A stretch of DNA of 64,000 nucleotides. Source: RECM01 sp047921215. GTDB lineage: Bacteria; Bacteroidota; Rhodothermia; Balneolales; Cyclonatronaceae. The position numbers and the translations under genes are program-made. Of this stretch, positions 16,426-24,565 are shown piece after piece (position 1 is the stretch's first letter; each line of letters starts with the position of its first letter). The DNA is taken from NCBI GenBank assembly GCA_047921215.1, contig JBLRWO010000002.1, positions 1-64,000 on the forward strand, written 5' to 3'. A model generated the notes under the pieces. That model worked only from the letters and a program-made list of their open reading frames with translations. It had not been told where the DNA came from and made no database searches.

Positions 16426-17601
16426 TCATTCCTTTTCAAGCTCATCCAGCAGCTGTTTCAGGTTGATCCGCGCGCCGAAAATCCGGCTGTCGGCCCCCGC
16501 GTACGGAATGATTACATCCTCATCGTAAAGGTAGTTGGCACAGGTGAACAGCACATTGTCTACACCGAGGCTGGCATCGCCCTTCTGCTCTTCGGCCCCG
16601 GTCGGGCGCATCAGCGGTTCGATCCGTTTGCCCACATGGCACACGCCCGGCTCGGGGAAATCAATAATCGTGGCTGCCAGGTCGTACTCACGCTCGTTAT
16701 TCGGGGCAAAATGACCCTGGTGGTAGATCACCAGGAAACGGTTGTTGCCCAATGCAATCGGCGGCCCGCCGGCCCCGATCCACGACTGACGGAATTCACG
16801 GTACACGTAGCTGGCCATCAGCTTTCCGCGGGTCTCCCAGGGGCCGTTGATGTCGGAGGCTTCGGCCAGGTGGATCGATTTCGGATCGGGCCCCGCCATC
16901 GGCCGGTGCAGCATCATCCATTTATCATGTACTTTTTCGGGAAAAAAAACTGCATTTTTGTTGTTCACGTCGTTCAGGTTACCCTTCAGCGGTCCGTGCA
17001 GCTTCCAGTTTACAAAATCGTTCGTTGTGCCCAGGCAGATCTGTACACTGTTCTGCCCCCGCTTTTTATCGACATAGTGTCCGGTGTAGAGAAACCGGAA
17101 CTCCCCGTTGATGTACGAACAGCGGCCGTCTTCAACACCCAGGTTGTGGAAGGAATCGACCGGCGAAATGACCGGGGTCTCCCGCCGCCATACCAGGTCG
17201 AGGCCGGGCGTGAATACCGCCAGCCCCATGTACGACGGGGCAAGGCCTTTGGAGGGTACAACCCGGCCCTGGGCACGGTACAGCATGACCGCGGCGGAGC
17301 CGGCGTCTGTCAGCTGTTTCTTCTGACGGTCGTCGAGGCCCCATTTGCGGATAAGAGCCTGCAGCATGGCGGGATCATCAACCAGTACCACGCCCGGGTT
17401 CAGCACCACGCGCGATTCCCAATCGCTGCCCTCCCGGGGGGTAAGTATGGGCTTACCCCCATGCAGACGCTCGATTGGCAGGGGGTGGGTCAGTTCAATG
17501 CTGCGCGGCGCACCGGGTTCGGTTACGGGATCGGCATCTGGAAGGGCATCTGCCGCATCGTGGCCGTGGCCTTCTTTTTTTTCAGGGATCGGATTTGACA
17601 T
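16426..17601 (-). CDS. GH130 family protein (second of three)
   Basis: The 391-residue protein starts at ATG 17601, four bases after the preceding stop. A Pro/Asp-rich leader of ~40 residues precedes the propeller. GH130 features are VVLNPGVVLVDD, the catalytic-Asp region DSFHNLGVEDGRCSYINGEF, NKNAVFFPEKVHDKWMMLHR, SWIGAGGPPIAL and the closing IIPYAGADSRIFGARI. It is longer than the 307-residue paralogue and belongs to another GH130 subgroup, so the three enzymes probably handle different linkages or chain lengths. No signal peptide. Tight spacing on both sides shows translational coupling in the glycan operon. Confidence 0.87.
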   Translation of the reverse strand: MSNPIPEKKEGHGHDAADALPDADPVTEPGAPRSIELTHPLPIERLHGGKPILTPREGSDWESRVVLNPGVVLVDDPAMLQALIRKWGLDDRQKKQLTDAGSAAVMLYRAQGRVVPSKGLAPSYMGLAVFTPGLDLVWRRETPVISPVDSFHNLGVEDGRCSYINGEFRFLYTGHYVDKKRGQNSVQICLGTTNDFVNWKLHGPLKGNLNDVNNKNAVFFPEKVHDKWMMLHRPMAGPDPKSIHLAEASDINGPWETRGKLMASYVYREFRQSWIGAGGPPIALGNNRFLVIYHQGHFAPNNEREYDLAATIIDFPEPGVCHVGKRIEPLMRPTGAEEQKGDASLGVDNVLFTCANYLYDEDVIIPYAGADSRIFGARINLKQLLDELEKE

Positions 17602-17605
17602 GGTA

Positions 17606-18616
17606 CTATACACTCACTTTTTTAAATGAAAGAAGCCACTCCAGCAACTCGTCCACCGGCACCTGCGCATGGCCGATCACCAGGTCGGCAGCCCCGTAAT
17701 ACACGTGCAACACCCCGTCGATGACCACCGCGCCCTCCGGGAATACCACATTGGGCACATCCCCGTGGACTTCGAAATCGAGTTCCGGCTCAAGTACCGG
17801 CACATTGGCCCGTGCGATAACGATACGCGGGTCTTCAAGGTCGAGCAGGGCCACGCCCATCCGGTACACATGATTTCTGTCGACGCCGTGGTAGATCAGC
17901 AGCCATCCTTCATCCGTTTTGATCGGAGTCGGGCCGGCACCCACTTTCTTCTCCTCCCACTCGAATTCGGAACTGAGCACAACGTGTTCATCCAGGTTCG
18001 CCATGTGGTCTTCCCACAGTCCGGCCGGCGGATTGATCAGCTGCTCAAGGCTGTCGAAGTACACGATCTGTATGTCGGGAACAATGCGGTGCAGCATCAC
18101 GATTTTACCCCCGATGCGTTCAGGGAAAATGACGGCATCCTTGTCGCGGTGGTTCGGCGGGCCCACAATGGTGTTCGACTCGATGGTTTTGAAATCACGG
18201 GTGGTGGCCATTGCGACACGAACTCCGTCAACCGGGTCAAAGGCGGGACGACTCAGGGCCGTGTAGGTGATCAGGTAGAGGTCGTCGATTTTTGATATCC
18301 TCGGATCTTCGGCCCCGAACGCGTTAAAGAGTGCAGACGGGCCGATGAAGGGCGTATCGCGATACGTAAAATTCACCCCGTCGGTACTGCTCGCGTACCC
18401 GATCGTGGAGATGTAGCTGTCGTCGAAACCCGTTTCAGGTTCGCCCGGCGCACTGTCGGTCAGTGTGATGCTTTTGTATCCTTCGGCTATGCTGCGGAAA
18501 AGCAGGTGAACCCTGCCATCCTCATACCAGGCACCGGGATTGAAGACCGCGCCGCTTGCCCATGATAAATGTTTGTCCGGAGACAGTACCGGAGTACCCG
18601 ATTTAATTAATTTCAT
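17606..18616 (-). CDS. GH130 family protein (third of three)
   Basis: The 336-residue cytoplasmic protein has propeller signatures ASGAVFNPGAWYEDGRVHLL, the catalytic Asp in NAFGAEDPRISKIDDLYLIT, KDAVIFPERIGGKIVMLHRI, KKVGAGPTPIKTDEGWLLIY and HGV, and the closing YYGAADLVIGHA. It is most like the 307-residue paralogue in the order of motifs but has an insertion after the first blade (ITLTDSAPGEPETGFDD). It is the first of three tightly packed genes (18616 to 13632), with about 150 bases upstream that may hold a promoter. Confidence 0.88.
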   Translation of the reverse strand: MKLIKSGTPVLSPDKHLSWASGAVFNPGAWYEDGRVHLLFRSIAEGYKSITLTDSAPGEPETGFDDSYISTIGYASSTDGVNFTYRDTPFIGPSALFNAFGAEDPRISKIDDLYLITYTALSRPAFDPVDGVRVAMATTRDFKTIESNTIVGPPNHRDKDAVIFPERIGGKIVMLHRIVPDIQIVYFDSLEQLINPPAGLWEDHMANLDEHVVLSSEFEWEEKKVGAGPTPIKTDEGWLLIYHGVDRNHVYRMGVALLDLEDPRIVIARANVPVLEPELDFEVHGDVPNVVFPEGAVVIDGVLHVYYGAADLVIGHAQVPVDELLEWLLSFKKVSV

Positions 18617-18763
18617 GTTCGTTGGTAATAATTCTGTGTAGAAACAGGCTGTTTTTACTAATTTAAAAGAACGTACCTGTAATTTTCATTTGCTGTTTTG
18701 CTGCTGTGATGATACCGTTTTTTGAACTCCAACGTAAATCCGTTTTATGTGATCTGATGGTTA

Positions 18764-20170
18764 TCATCTGGCGGTCAGACGGTTCAGTTCAGTTTCGATC
18801 ATAAGTGATGAAACGGCGTCCGTAAGGTTCAGGACCACGGCGATCCGTTCAGCCTCGCCGTTCTGTTCAACGCTGAATACGCGGTACCGGTAGCGTTTGC
18901 CATCCTTTTCGACATCTGCCTGGGCGCCGCCTTTCGCGTACATCCATTTGTTCGCCACCGGATGCTGTTCCACTTCCAGGATGGTCATCAGTGCCTCGAT
19001 GGTCGATTCCGCCCCGGAATTTCGGTTGATGGTGTTTTCATCGTTGATGCCGTCGAAGCCGTACCCTTGTTCAGGGTCGTACATCGGCTGCCCGGTAACG
19101 TTGTTGCCGGTGAACCAGCTCGCGGCCAGGCCCGCCATAACGGCGTATGTTTCGTTGCCCGTATTTTCGTACAACCGCAGCAATCCTACCGACACCGGCC
19201 GTACCGCATAGGCGATCTGCTCGAAATACCGGCGGTTCGACGGATCCTGAAGTTCGAAGGAGTGCAGCCAGTCGTTCACCAGCAGCCACGGGTAAAAATG
19301 GTTGGCCTCATGGAGTGCACTTTCCGTATTCCCGGCTTCGGCCAGGGCCATGGTCTGGGAATTTCCCCAGCCGTGCCAGCCGCCCTCCCAGGAGATGTGC
19401 GCACCGTACGGGGCTTCACTCAGATTTCCGTACTGCATCAGCGCCATCCCTTCCGATATTTTGCTGATGGCCTCATCATAGTTGCCGTGTGATGTGGCTT
19501 TGTCTGCCGCCACCAGCCCCAGCAGAAGCTCGCTCGACGCATCCGATGCCGTTCCGCTGATCAGCCACGCGGGCATGGGATATCCGTTTATTGTCTGCGT
19601 TTCGGGGTAGCTGGCCAGGAAATCGTTGATGCGCGGCAGCGCCCGGTCCACCGATTCCAGGCAGACCTGTGCAAAGGCGGGATCGTGCTGTGCCAGCACC
19701 CTCGCCCCGGTTCCCAGCGCCCAAACCGCCCGGCCGGCCCACCAGTTCATCTCATTCGCTATACTGTTCTGATGTGTGGTGTTGATGTCAAGGGCGTTCG
19801 ACAGCACGAAATTGTAGTAGGTGCCCTCGTCCGTCTGCATGTTCAGGATGAACCTCAGCAGCTGAACCGCCTTTTCTGCCGACTCTTTGTCGCCTGTCAG
19901 CTCAAAATGACGCAGATAGACCACCGCCGACCGGGCCACATCATCCACGCACGAAACGCCCTCGTTCGGGTCGCCCACCCAGTGGTAATCGGGGGCCTCC
20001 GCGTAGATGTGGATTAGCCGCACCTGCTCGCCGTTATGCATAACCAGCTCGCCAAGGCTGTCGAGATGGTCCAGGTTTACGATGGATGGTTCTGCTGAAG
20101 CCTCATCCTGCACCGTTTCATCGGGGCTGCAGGCTGCGGTGAGCATCACAAACAGGATTCCAATGGCCAT
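18764..20170 (-). CDS. Lipoprotein with alpha-toroid glycosidase-like fold
   Basis: From ATG 20170 the protein has 468 residues and a lipoprotein signal (MAIGILFVMLTAACSP). The mature part looks like an (alpha/alpha) toroid: SCVDDVARSAVVYLRHFELT, EGTYYNFVLSNALD, NEMNWWAGRAVWALGTGARV, ISWEGGWHGWGNSQTMALAE and GFDGINDENTINRNSGAEST. It lies next to the ABC importer permeases, so it probably trims the oligosaccharide outside the inner membrane. No GH family can be assigned with confidence. The frame stays open upstream to ATG 20422 through a 15-bp tandem array; that start would put 84 residues in front of the signal, which argues against it. Confidence 0.65.
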   Translation of the reverse strand: MAIGILFVMLTAACSPDETVQDEASAEPSIVNLDHLDSLGELVMHNGEQVRLIHIYAEAPDYHWVGDPNEGVSCVDDVARSAVVYLRHFELTGDKESAEKAVQLLRFILNMQTDEGTYYNFVLSNALDINTTHQNSIANEMNWWAGRAVWALGTGARVLAQHDPAFAQVCLESVDRALPRINDFLASYPETQTINGYPMPAWLISGTASDASSELLLGLVAADKATSHGNYDEAISKISEGMALMQYGNLSEAPYGAHISWEGGWHGWGNSQTMALAEAGNTESALHEANHFYPWLLVNDWLHSFELQDPSNRRYFEQIAYAVRPVSVGLLRLYENTGNETYAVMAGLAASWFTGNNVTGQPMYDPEQGYGFDGINDENTINRNSGAESTIEALMTILEVEQHPVANKWMYAKGGAQADVEKDGKRYRYRVFSVEQNGEAERIAVVLNLTDAVSSLMIETELNRLTAR

Positions 20171-20207
20171 AATGCGGATTGCGGGTGCCGCGAATGAATT
20201 CAGTATG

Positions 20208-20412
20208 ATTGTTTTCAGTGTATTTGCATTCAGTGTGCCAGCGTTCAGGTTTTTTGTTTTTAACGTGTTTACATTCAGCGTGCTGTCTTTCAGCTTTTTT
20301 GCGTTCAACGCGTTTGCATTCAGCGTGCCGGCGTTCAACATGTTTGTGTTCATAGTACTTGTTTTCAATGTGATTGCGTTCAGAGTGTTTGTGTTCAGTG
20401 CGTCTGTTTTAA
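20208..20412 (-). repeat. 15-bp tandem repeat array in frame with the lipoprotein gene
   Basis: About 13 degenerate 15-base units lie between the permease stop and the lipoprotein signal peptide. Read on the minus strand they encode five-residue units of the type TLNAN, TLKTK, NLNAG. Because the unit is five codons, the frame stays open whatever the copy number. The array may be a non-coding spacer or an unusual leader. Confidence 0.75.
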
Positions 20413-20434
20413 ATACATGCATGGGGTATGGTTT

Positions 20435-21244
20435 TTAGCTCTTCAGCCCCGTTGAGGCCAGGCTCTTGATGAAATGTTTCTGGAATATCAGGTAGGCGAT
20501 AACCACCGGCAGTGCCAGCAGCAGCGCCGAGGCCAGCTGCGCCCCGATGCTCGAGTCGGCCCCGCCGCCCACGGCAAACAGCGCCACCATCTGCGGCATG
20601 GTCATCAGGTCCTGTTCGCGGATGATGATAAGCGGCCACAACACCTCGTTCCAGTTGGCCACGAACGTCAGGATCGCCACCGTCACAATGGCCGGCTTCG
20701 ACAGCGGATAGATCACCCGGTACAGGATACCCAGCTCGCTGCAGCCGTCGAGCCGGGCGGCGTCGATCAGGTCCTGCGGTATGGTGAGGAAACTCTGCCG
20801 GAAAAGCAGGATGGCAAAGCCGGTAATCATGGTCGGGATGATCAGCCCGGCCAGGTTGTCGGTAAGGCCGAATTTCACGATCAGGATGTAGGTCGGGATC
20901 AGCGTTACCTGGAACGGCACCATCATCGTGAGCAGGCTTACGGCGAACAGGGAGTCCCTGCCCCGCCATTTGAGCCGTGAAAGGGTATACCCGGTAATCG
21001 ATCCGAACGTAACCACCGAAAACGTGACCGCCGTGGTCACAATAAGGCTGTTGATAAAGCCCCGGCCGATAGGAATGCGGTTGAACACCATCAGGTAGTT
21101 CTGCAGCGTCCAGTCGATGGGCAGCAGGTCGATGTTGCCGATCTCCCCGTCGGGCTTGAACGTAGTAAAGATCATCCAGATAAACGGATAGGCGAACACG
21201 AGTGCGCCGGCTACAAGGGCGGTATAGAGGATGGTTTTTCTCAT
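20435..21244 (-). CDS. Carbohydrate ABC transporter permease, MalG type
   Basis: The 269-residue inner-membrane protein has six predicted helices and the EAA loop LIDAARLDGCSELGILYRVI followed by YPLSKP, which contacts the ATPase. The N-terminal signature YPFIWMIFTTFKPDGEIG and the ending HFIKSLASTGLKS are typical of the MalG/UgpE subgroup. It starts one base after the other permease stops. The likely ATPase partner is encoded at 34843-35973. Confidence 0.93.
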   Translation of the reverse strand: MRKTILYTALVAGALVFAYPFIWMIFTTFKPDGEIGNIDLLPIDWTLQNYLMVFNRIPIGRGFINSLIVTTAVTFSVVTFGSITGYTLSRLKWRGRDSLFAVSLLTMMVPFQVTLIPTYILIVKFGLTDNLAGLIIPTMITGFAILLFRQSFLTIPQDLIDAARLDGCSELGILYRVIYPLSKPAIVTVAILTFVANWNEVLWPLIIIREQDLMTMPQMVALFAVGGGADSSIGAQLASALLLALPVVIAYLIFQKHFIKSLASTGLKS

Positions 21245-21245
21245 A

Positions 21246-22118
21246 TCACTGGTACAACTCCGATTCGACGAAACGCCGCTGCAGGATGACCACCGTAAAA
21301 ATGATGGCCGCGAAGAACAGCCCGAGGGTGGCCGCGTAGCCCATGTGGCCGAAATTGAACGCCTGGTTGTAGATGTAGAGCACGGCCGAAAGGGTTGAGT
21401 TCATCGGCCCGCCGCCCGTCATTACATAGGGTTCGATGAACAGCGAAAAACCACCAATCACCGACAACACCACCACGGTTACCATGGTCGGGTTCAGCAT
21501 GGGCAGGGTTATATGGTAGAACCGCTGCCAGGTGCTGGTACCGTCGAGTCGGGCGGCCTCATAGAGCTGCGAGGGTATGCTCTGCAGCCCCGCCATGAAC
21601 AGGATGATGTACAGGCCCACGTTTTTCCAGGTGGCCATCAGCGCAATCGACGGCATCGCCCAGTTACTGGATACCAGCCACGGCACATAGGGCAGGCCCA
21701 GTACGGCCAGGAACTGATTCAGCAGGCCGTTGTCGTACGAAAACAGCTGCTGGAACAGGATCGTTACCACTACGCCCGATACCACCACCGGCAGAAAGTA
21801 GAGTGTCCTGAAGAAGCCCCGCGCCCTGATCTCCTCGTTCAGCAGCACGGCGAAAAAGAGCGCCACAATGATCTGAAGGGGGATGTGCAGCATCAGGAAA
21901 ACCCCGGTGTTGATGATCGACTGCAGAAAAACCTCGTCGGCGAAAATCCGCCCGATGTTCCTCATCCCCACAAATTCCATCGGCGTTACGATGTCCCAGC
22001 GGTGAAACACCAGCACGAACGAAAACACCACGGGATAGACAAAAAACAGCAGCAGGTGGGCCAGGTAGGGCAGGCCAAGGATCACGCCGGGATTGATTTT
22101 TCGGGGGTATCGTGCCAT
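21246..22118 (-). CDS. Carbohydrate ABC transporter permease, MalF/UgpA type
   Basis: The 290-residue inner-membrane protein starts at ATG 22118, whose A overlaps the TGA of the binding-protein gene; a longer start four codons upstream is possible. Six helices and the EAA motif LYEAARLDGTSTWQRFYHIT followed by LPMLNP are clear. The opening GLPYLAHLLLFFVYPVVFSF is typical of the family. With the other permease it forms the transport channel for the oligosaccharide delivered by the binding lipoprotein. Confidence 0.93.
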   Translation of the reverse strand: MARYPRKINPGVILGLPYLAHLLLFFVYPVVFSFVLVFHRWDIVTPMEFVGMRNIGRIFADEVFLQSIINTGVFLMLHIPLQIIVALFFAVLLNEEIRARGFFRTLYFLPVVVSGVVVTILFQQLFSYDNGLLNQFLAVLGLPYVPWLVSSNWAMPSIALMATWKNVGLYIILFMAGLQSIPSQLYEAARLDGTSTWQRFYHITLPMLNPTMVTVVVLSVIGGFSLFIEPYVMTGGGPMNSTLSAVLYIYNQAFNFGHMGYAATLGLFFAAIIFTVVILQRRFVESELYQ

Positions 22119-23515
22119 CAGTGGTTCCACTCCCTGATCACGCGGATCGCTTCGATCATCTCTTCGGTGGCCTGACCGGGCGGCATGGCCCCGTACACCG
22201 ACGATTTTTCGTAATACCGGGCCACGGCATCGAGAATCTCTTTCAGGTCCCTGATGCTGTCGACCCCGCGCGTGTAGGCGGCCTGCTCGGCAAACCGGGC
22301 CAGCATGGGGTTCTCCCTGAAAAATGCTTCAAATTCGGGGTCTTCGAGCAGGTTTTTGCGCACGGGTATCTGCCTCGCGAAGCTGAGCAGCTTGTAGTCT
22401 GCCTCCTTCGTAGTGAGGTATTTCACAAATTCCCAGCTCTCTTCAGGGTGCTTCGTGGTCGAAAAGATGACGATGTTCTTATGGTCCCCGTACGAGTAGA
22501 CATCTCCCTGGTAGTCATCAGGCACGGGAACGGGCGCGAAATCATACCGCAGTGTTGCCGGGGCGTTGTTTTCGAGATAGGCGATATTCCACGGACCGGT
22601 AAATTCGGTGGCGATCACATCATACAAAAACGCGTTGCCCTGCAGCGACGACCTTGGGAAATAGCTGTTTTCATACAGCTTCTGATAGAAAGCGAACACC
22701 TGGTCGGAGGCTTTCCGGTCGATGGCCAGTTCCCCCTTCTCAAAAAAGGTTTTGCCGCCCGATGCTGTTATATAGCTTGTGTAATAGTCGTAATACCGCT
22801 GCCACCAGATCGGGCGGATATCCCTGAAACCCATCCACTGATCCTTCCGGCCGTCGCCGTCGTTGTCGCGTGTGAGTTTTGCGGCCGCCGACAGAAACTC
22901 CGAGTAGGTGCGCGGAAATTCGTGAATGCCCGCCTGCTCGAACATGGTCACATTGTACTGTACCATGATGGGGTTGGTCTTCCAGGGAATCTGGTAGATG
23001 TGGCCATCGGCCGAGCGTACGCTTTCGATAATGTCCTCCGGAACCCGCTCGGTCATCACCTGCTCAAAATCGGGGAAGCGGTCGAGGGGGTACAGCCCTT
23101 TCGCCCGGATAAAATCGTTGGTGACCCCCGGCCAGATATTGGAGCAGACATCCGGCGTGGTACCTGCCACCATGGCCGACAGCAGCACCTCTTCGCTCGA
23201 CTGACCAGCCGGCAGTGCCTGCAGTTTCACCTGGATGTGGGGATTATCGCGGTTCCATTCGGCCACCAGGTTCTGCGCCATCGCATACTCCTGGGGATTC
23301 GGTGCCGACCAGTAGGTGATAGTGGTAACTCCGTTGCCGGCATCACCCGCCGGGTTCGACGGATCACCGCATCCGGTTACAGCAAGAAGGAGGAAAGCCA
23401 CAGAAAAAATGGGCAACAGACCGTGCAGACAGGAACACAATTCACGCAATGGAACGGGCAGACGGATACTAAATCCGGTCATAACCATCGGGTTATATGA
23501 AACATCCGTAATCAA
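22118..23515 (-). CDS. Sugar-binding lipoprotein of the ABC importer
   Basis: The 465-residue protein is an extracytoplasmic solute-binding protein of cluster 1 type. The signal ends AVTGCGD (lipobox). Typical segments are ITYWSAPNPQEYAMAQNLVA, LLSAMVAGTTPDVCSNIWPG, IPWKTNPIMVQYNVTMFEQA, the calcium-like loop DNDGDGRKDQW, and WEFVKYLTTKEADYKLL. Trp- and Tyr-rich stretches (PIWWQRYYDYY) probably stack on sugar rings. A start at the ATG 11 codons in (MTGFSIRL) would give a more normal signal. Translational overlap with the permease follows. Confidence 0.92.
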   Translation of the reverse strand: MITDVSYNPMVMTGFSIRLPVPLRELCSCLHGLLPIFSVAFLLLAVTGCGDPSNPAGDAGNGVTTITYWSAPNPQEYAMAQNLVAEWNRDNPHIQVKLQALPAGQSSEEVLLSAMVAGTTPDVCSNIWPGVTNDFIRAKGLYPLDRFPDFEQVMTERVPEDIIESVRSADGHIYQIPWKTNPIMVQYNVTMFEQAGIHEFPRTYSEFLSAAAKLTRDNDGDGRKDQWMGFRDIRPIWWQRYYDYYTSYITASGGKTFFEKGELAIDRKASDQVFAFYQKLYENSYFPRSSLQGNAFLYDVIATEFTGPWNIAYLENNAPATLRYDFAPVPVPDDYQGDVYSYGDHKNIVIFSTTKHPEESWEFVKYLTTKEADYKLLSFARQIPVRKNLLEDPEFEAFFRENPMLARFAEQAAYTRGVDSIRDLKEILDAVARYYEKSSVYGAMPPGQATEEMIEAIRVIREWNH

Positions 23516-23518
23516 ATT

Positions 23519-24556
23519 CTAAAAACCGAGTCCGAGCGATATGGTATGGATATCGCCAAGGCGGCCGGCGCTTTTGTAACCGTAGCTGAATTTGGCCAGT
23601 ACCCCGTTAAACAGTACCTGGTTCACGCCCAGGCCGCCGTTAATGCCCACCTCCACATCGTCGAGAAACAGGGATTCGTAGCCTGCCCGCAGGAAGACCC
23701 GCTCCTGGAAACCGTATTCCATGCCCACATTCAGGCTTTCGTAATTCGAACTGGGATGCAGCGCATCGATGGCAATCAGAACGGTATTCATGCGGGTGTT
23801 GATGGGCCGGAAAGCGATGCCGAACTGAAAGTTCAGCGGCAGGTTCCACTTGTCGGTTTCAAAATTGACCGGAACCTGGTCGTTGTTGCCCTGGCTTGTC
23901 GGATCGGGATCCACAAAGGTGCGAAGGTCCCGGCCCGCCATCTGCATGTCGGTACCGAAATTGGAGATGGTGGCTCCGATCACCAGTCCGCCGAAGAAAT
24001 CGGTCCGGTATTTGGTGCCCAGATCGATCGCAAACGCCTGCGCCTTGGTATGCCAGATCCGCTGCTGGATGAACTTGACCGTACCGCCCACGCTGAACCG
24101 TTTCCCGACCATGCCCGCGTACGTAATGGCGGCCGACAGGTCTGCGGCATCGAAGGTTTCACCGGTTCCGTCCTGGAAGACTTCGGTGCGTACCACCATC
24201 TCGGGCACACTCAGCATGGTGAGCGAAAAACCGACGTTCCCGATTTTATCGAAATGGAATACCGCCCCGACGTAGTTGAAGTCCAGATCGCCGATCCAGC
24301 GGCTGTGCGATATCATGATTTCGTGCTTGTCGAGACCTGCAATACCGGCGGGATTCCAGTACATGGCCGAGGCGTCGTCCGATACGGCTACAAAGGCGGA
24401 ACCCATGCCGGTGGCCCTGGGCCCAACGCCGATTTTAAGAAATTCGGCGGCAGTGGTGCCGGCTTTCGAAACCCGCTGCGCGTTTACGTCCGTCACTGTA
24501 AACACAAACAGGGCCGGTATGCATGCAAACAAAAGGTATTTCATCACTGTTTTCAT
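23519..24556 (-). CDS. PorV/PorQ-family outer-membrane protein
   Basis: The 345-residue protein has a signal peptide ending VNAQ and then the family opening AGTTAAEFLKIGVGPRATGM followed by GSAFVAVSDDASAMYWNPAG, and ends in a beta-strand with terminal Phe (HTISLGLGF). PorV shuttles T9SS cargo to the attachment complex, and many paralogues of the family lie next to TonB receptors. It sits between two genes for secreted proteins and the sugar-binding protein, so it probably serves the T9SS proteins of this locus. Fourteen or so strands could form an FadL-like barrel. Confidence 0.87.
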   Translation of the reverse strand: MKTVMKYLLFACIPALFVFTVTDVNAQRVSKAGTTAAEFLKIGVGPRATGMGSAFVAVSDDASAMYWNPAGIAGLDKHEIMISHSRWIGDLDFNYVGAVFHFDKIGNVGFSLTMLSVPEMVVRTEVFQDGTGETFDAADLSAAITYAGMVGKRFSVGGTVKFIQQRIWHTKAQAFAIDLGTKYRTDFFGGLVIGATISNFGTDMQMAGRDLRTFVDPDPTSQGNNDQVPVNFETDKWNLPLNFQFGIAFRPINTRMNTVLIAIDALHPSSNYESLNVGMEYGFQERVFLRAGYESLFLDDVEVGINGGLGVNQVLFNGVLAKFSYGYKSAGRLGDIHTISLGLGF

Positions 24557-24565
24557 AAGGCCTGT

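Noticed and set aside
20208..20412. Pentapeptide-repeat (Rfr) domain
   Set aside because: The five-residue units do not follow the A(D/N)Lxx pattern, and they lie before a signal peptide.
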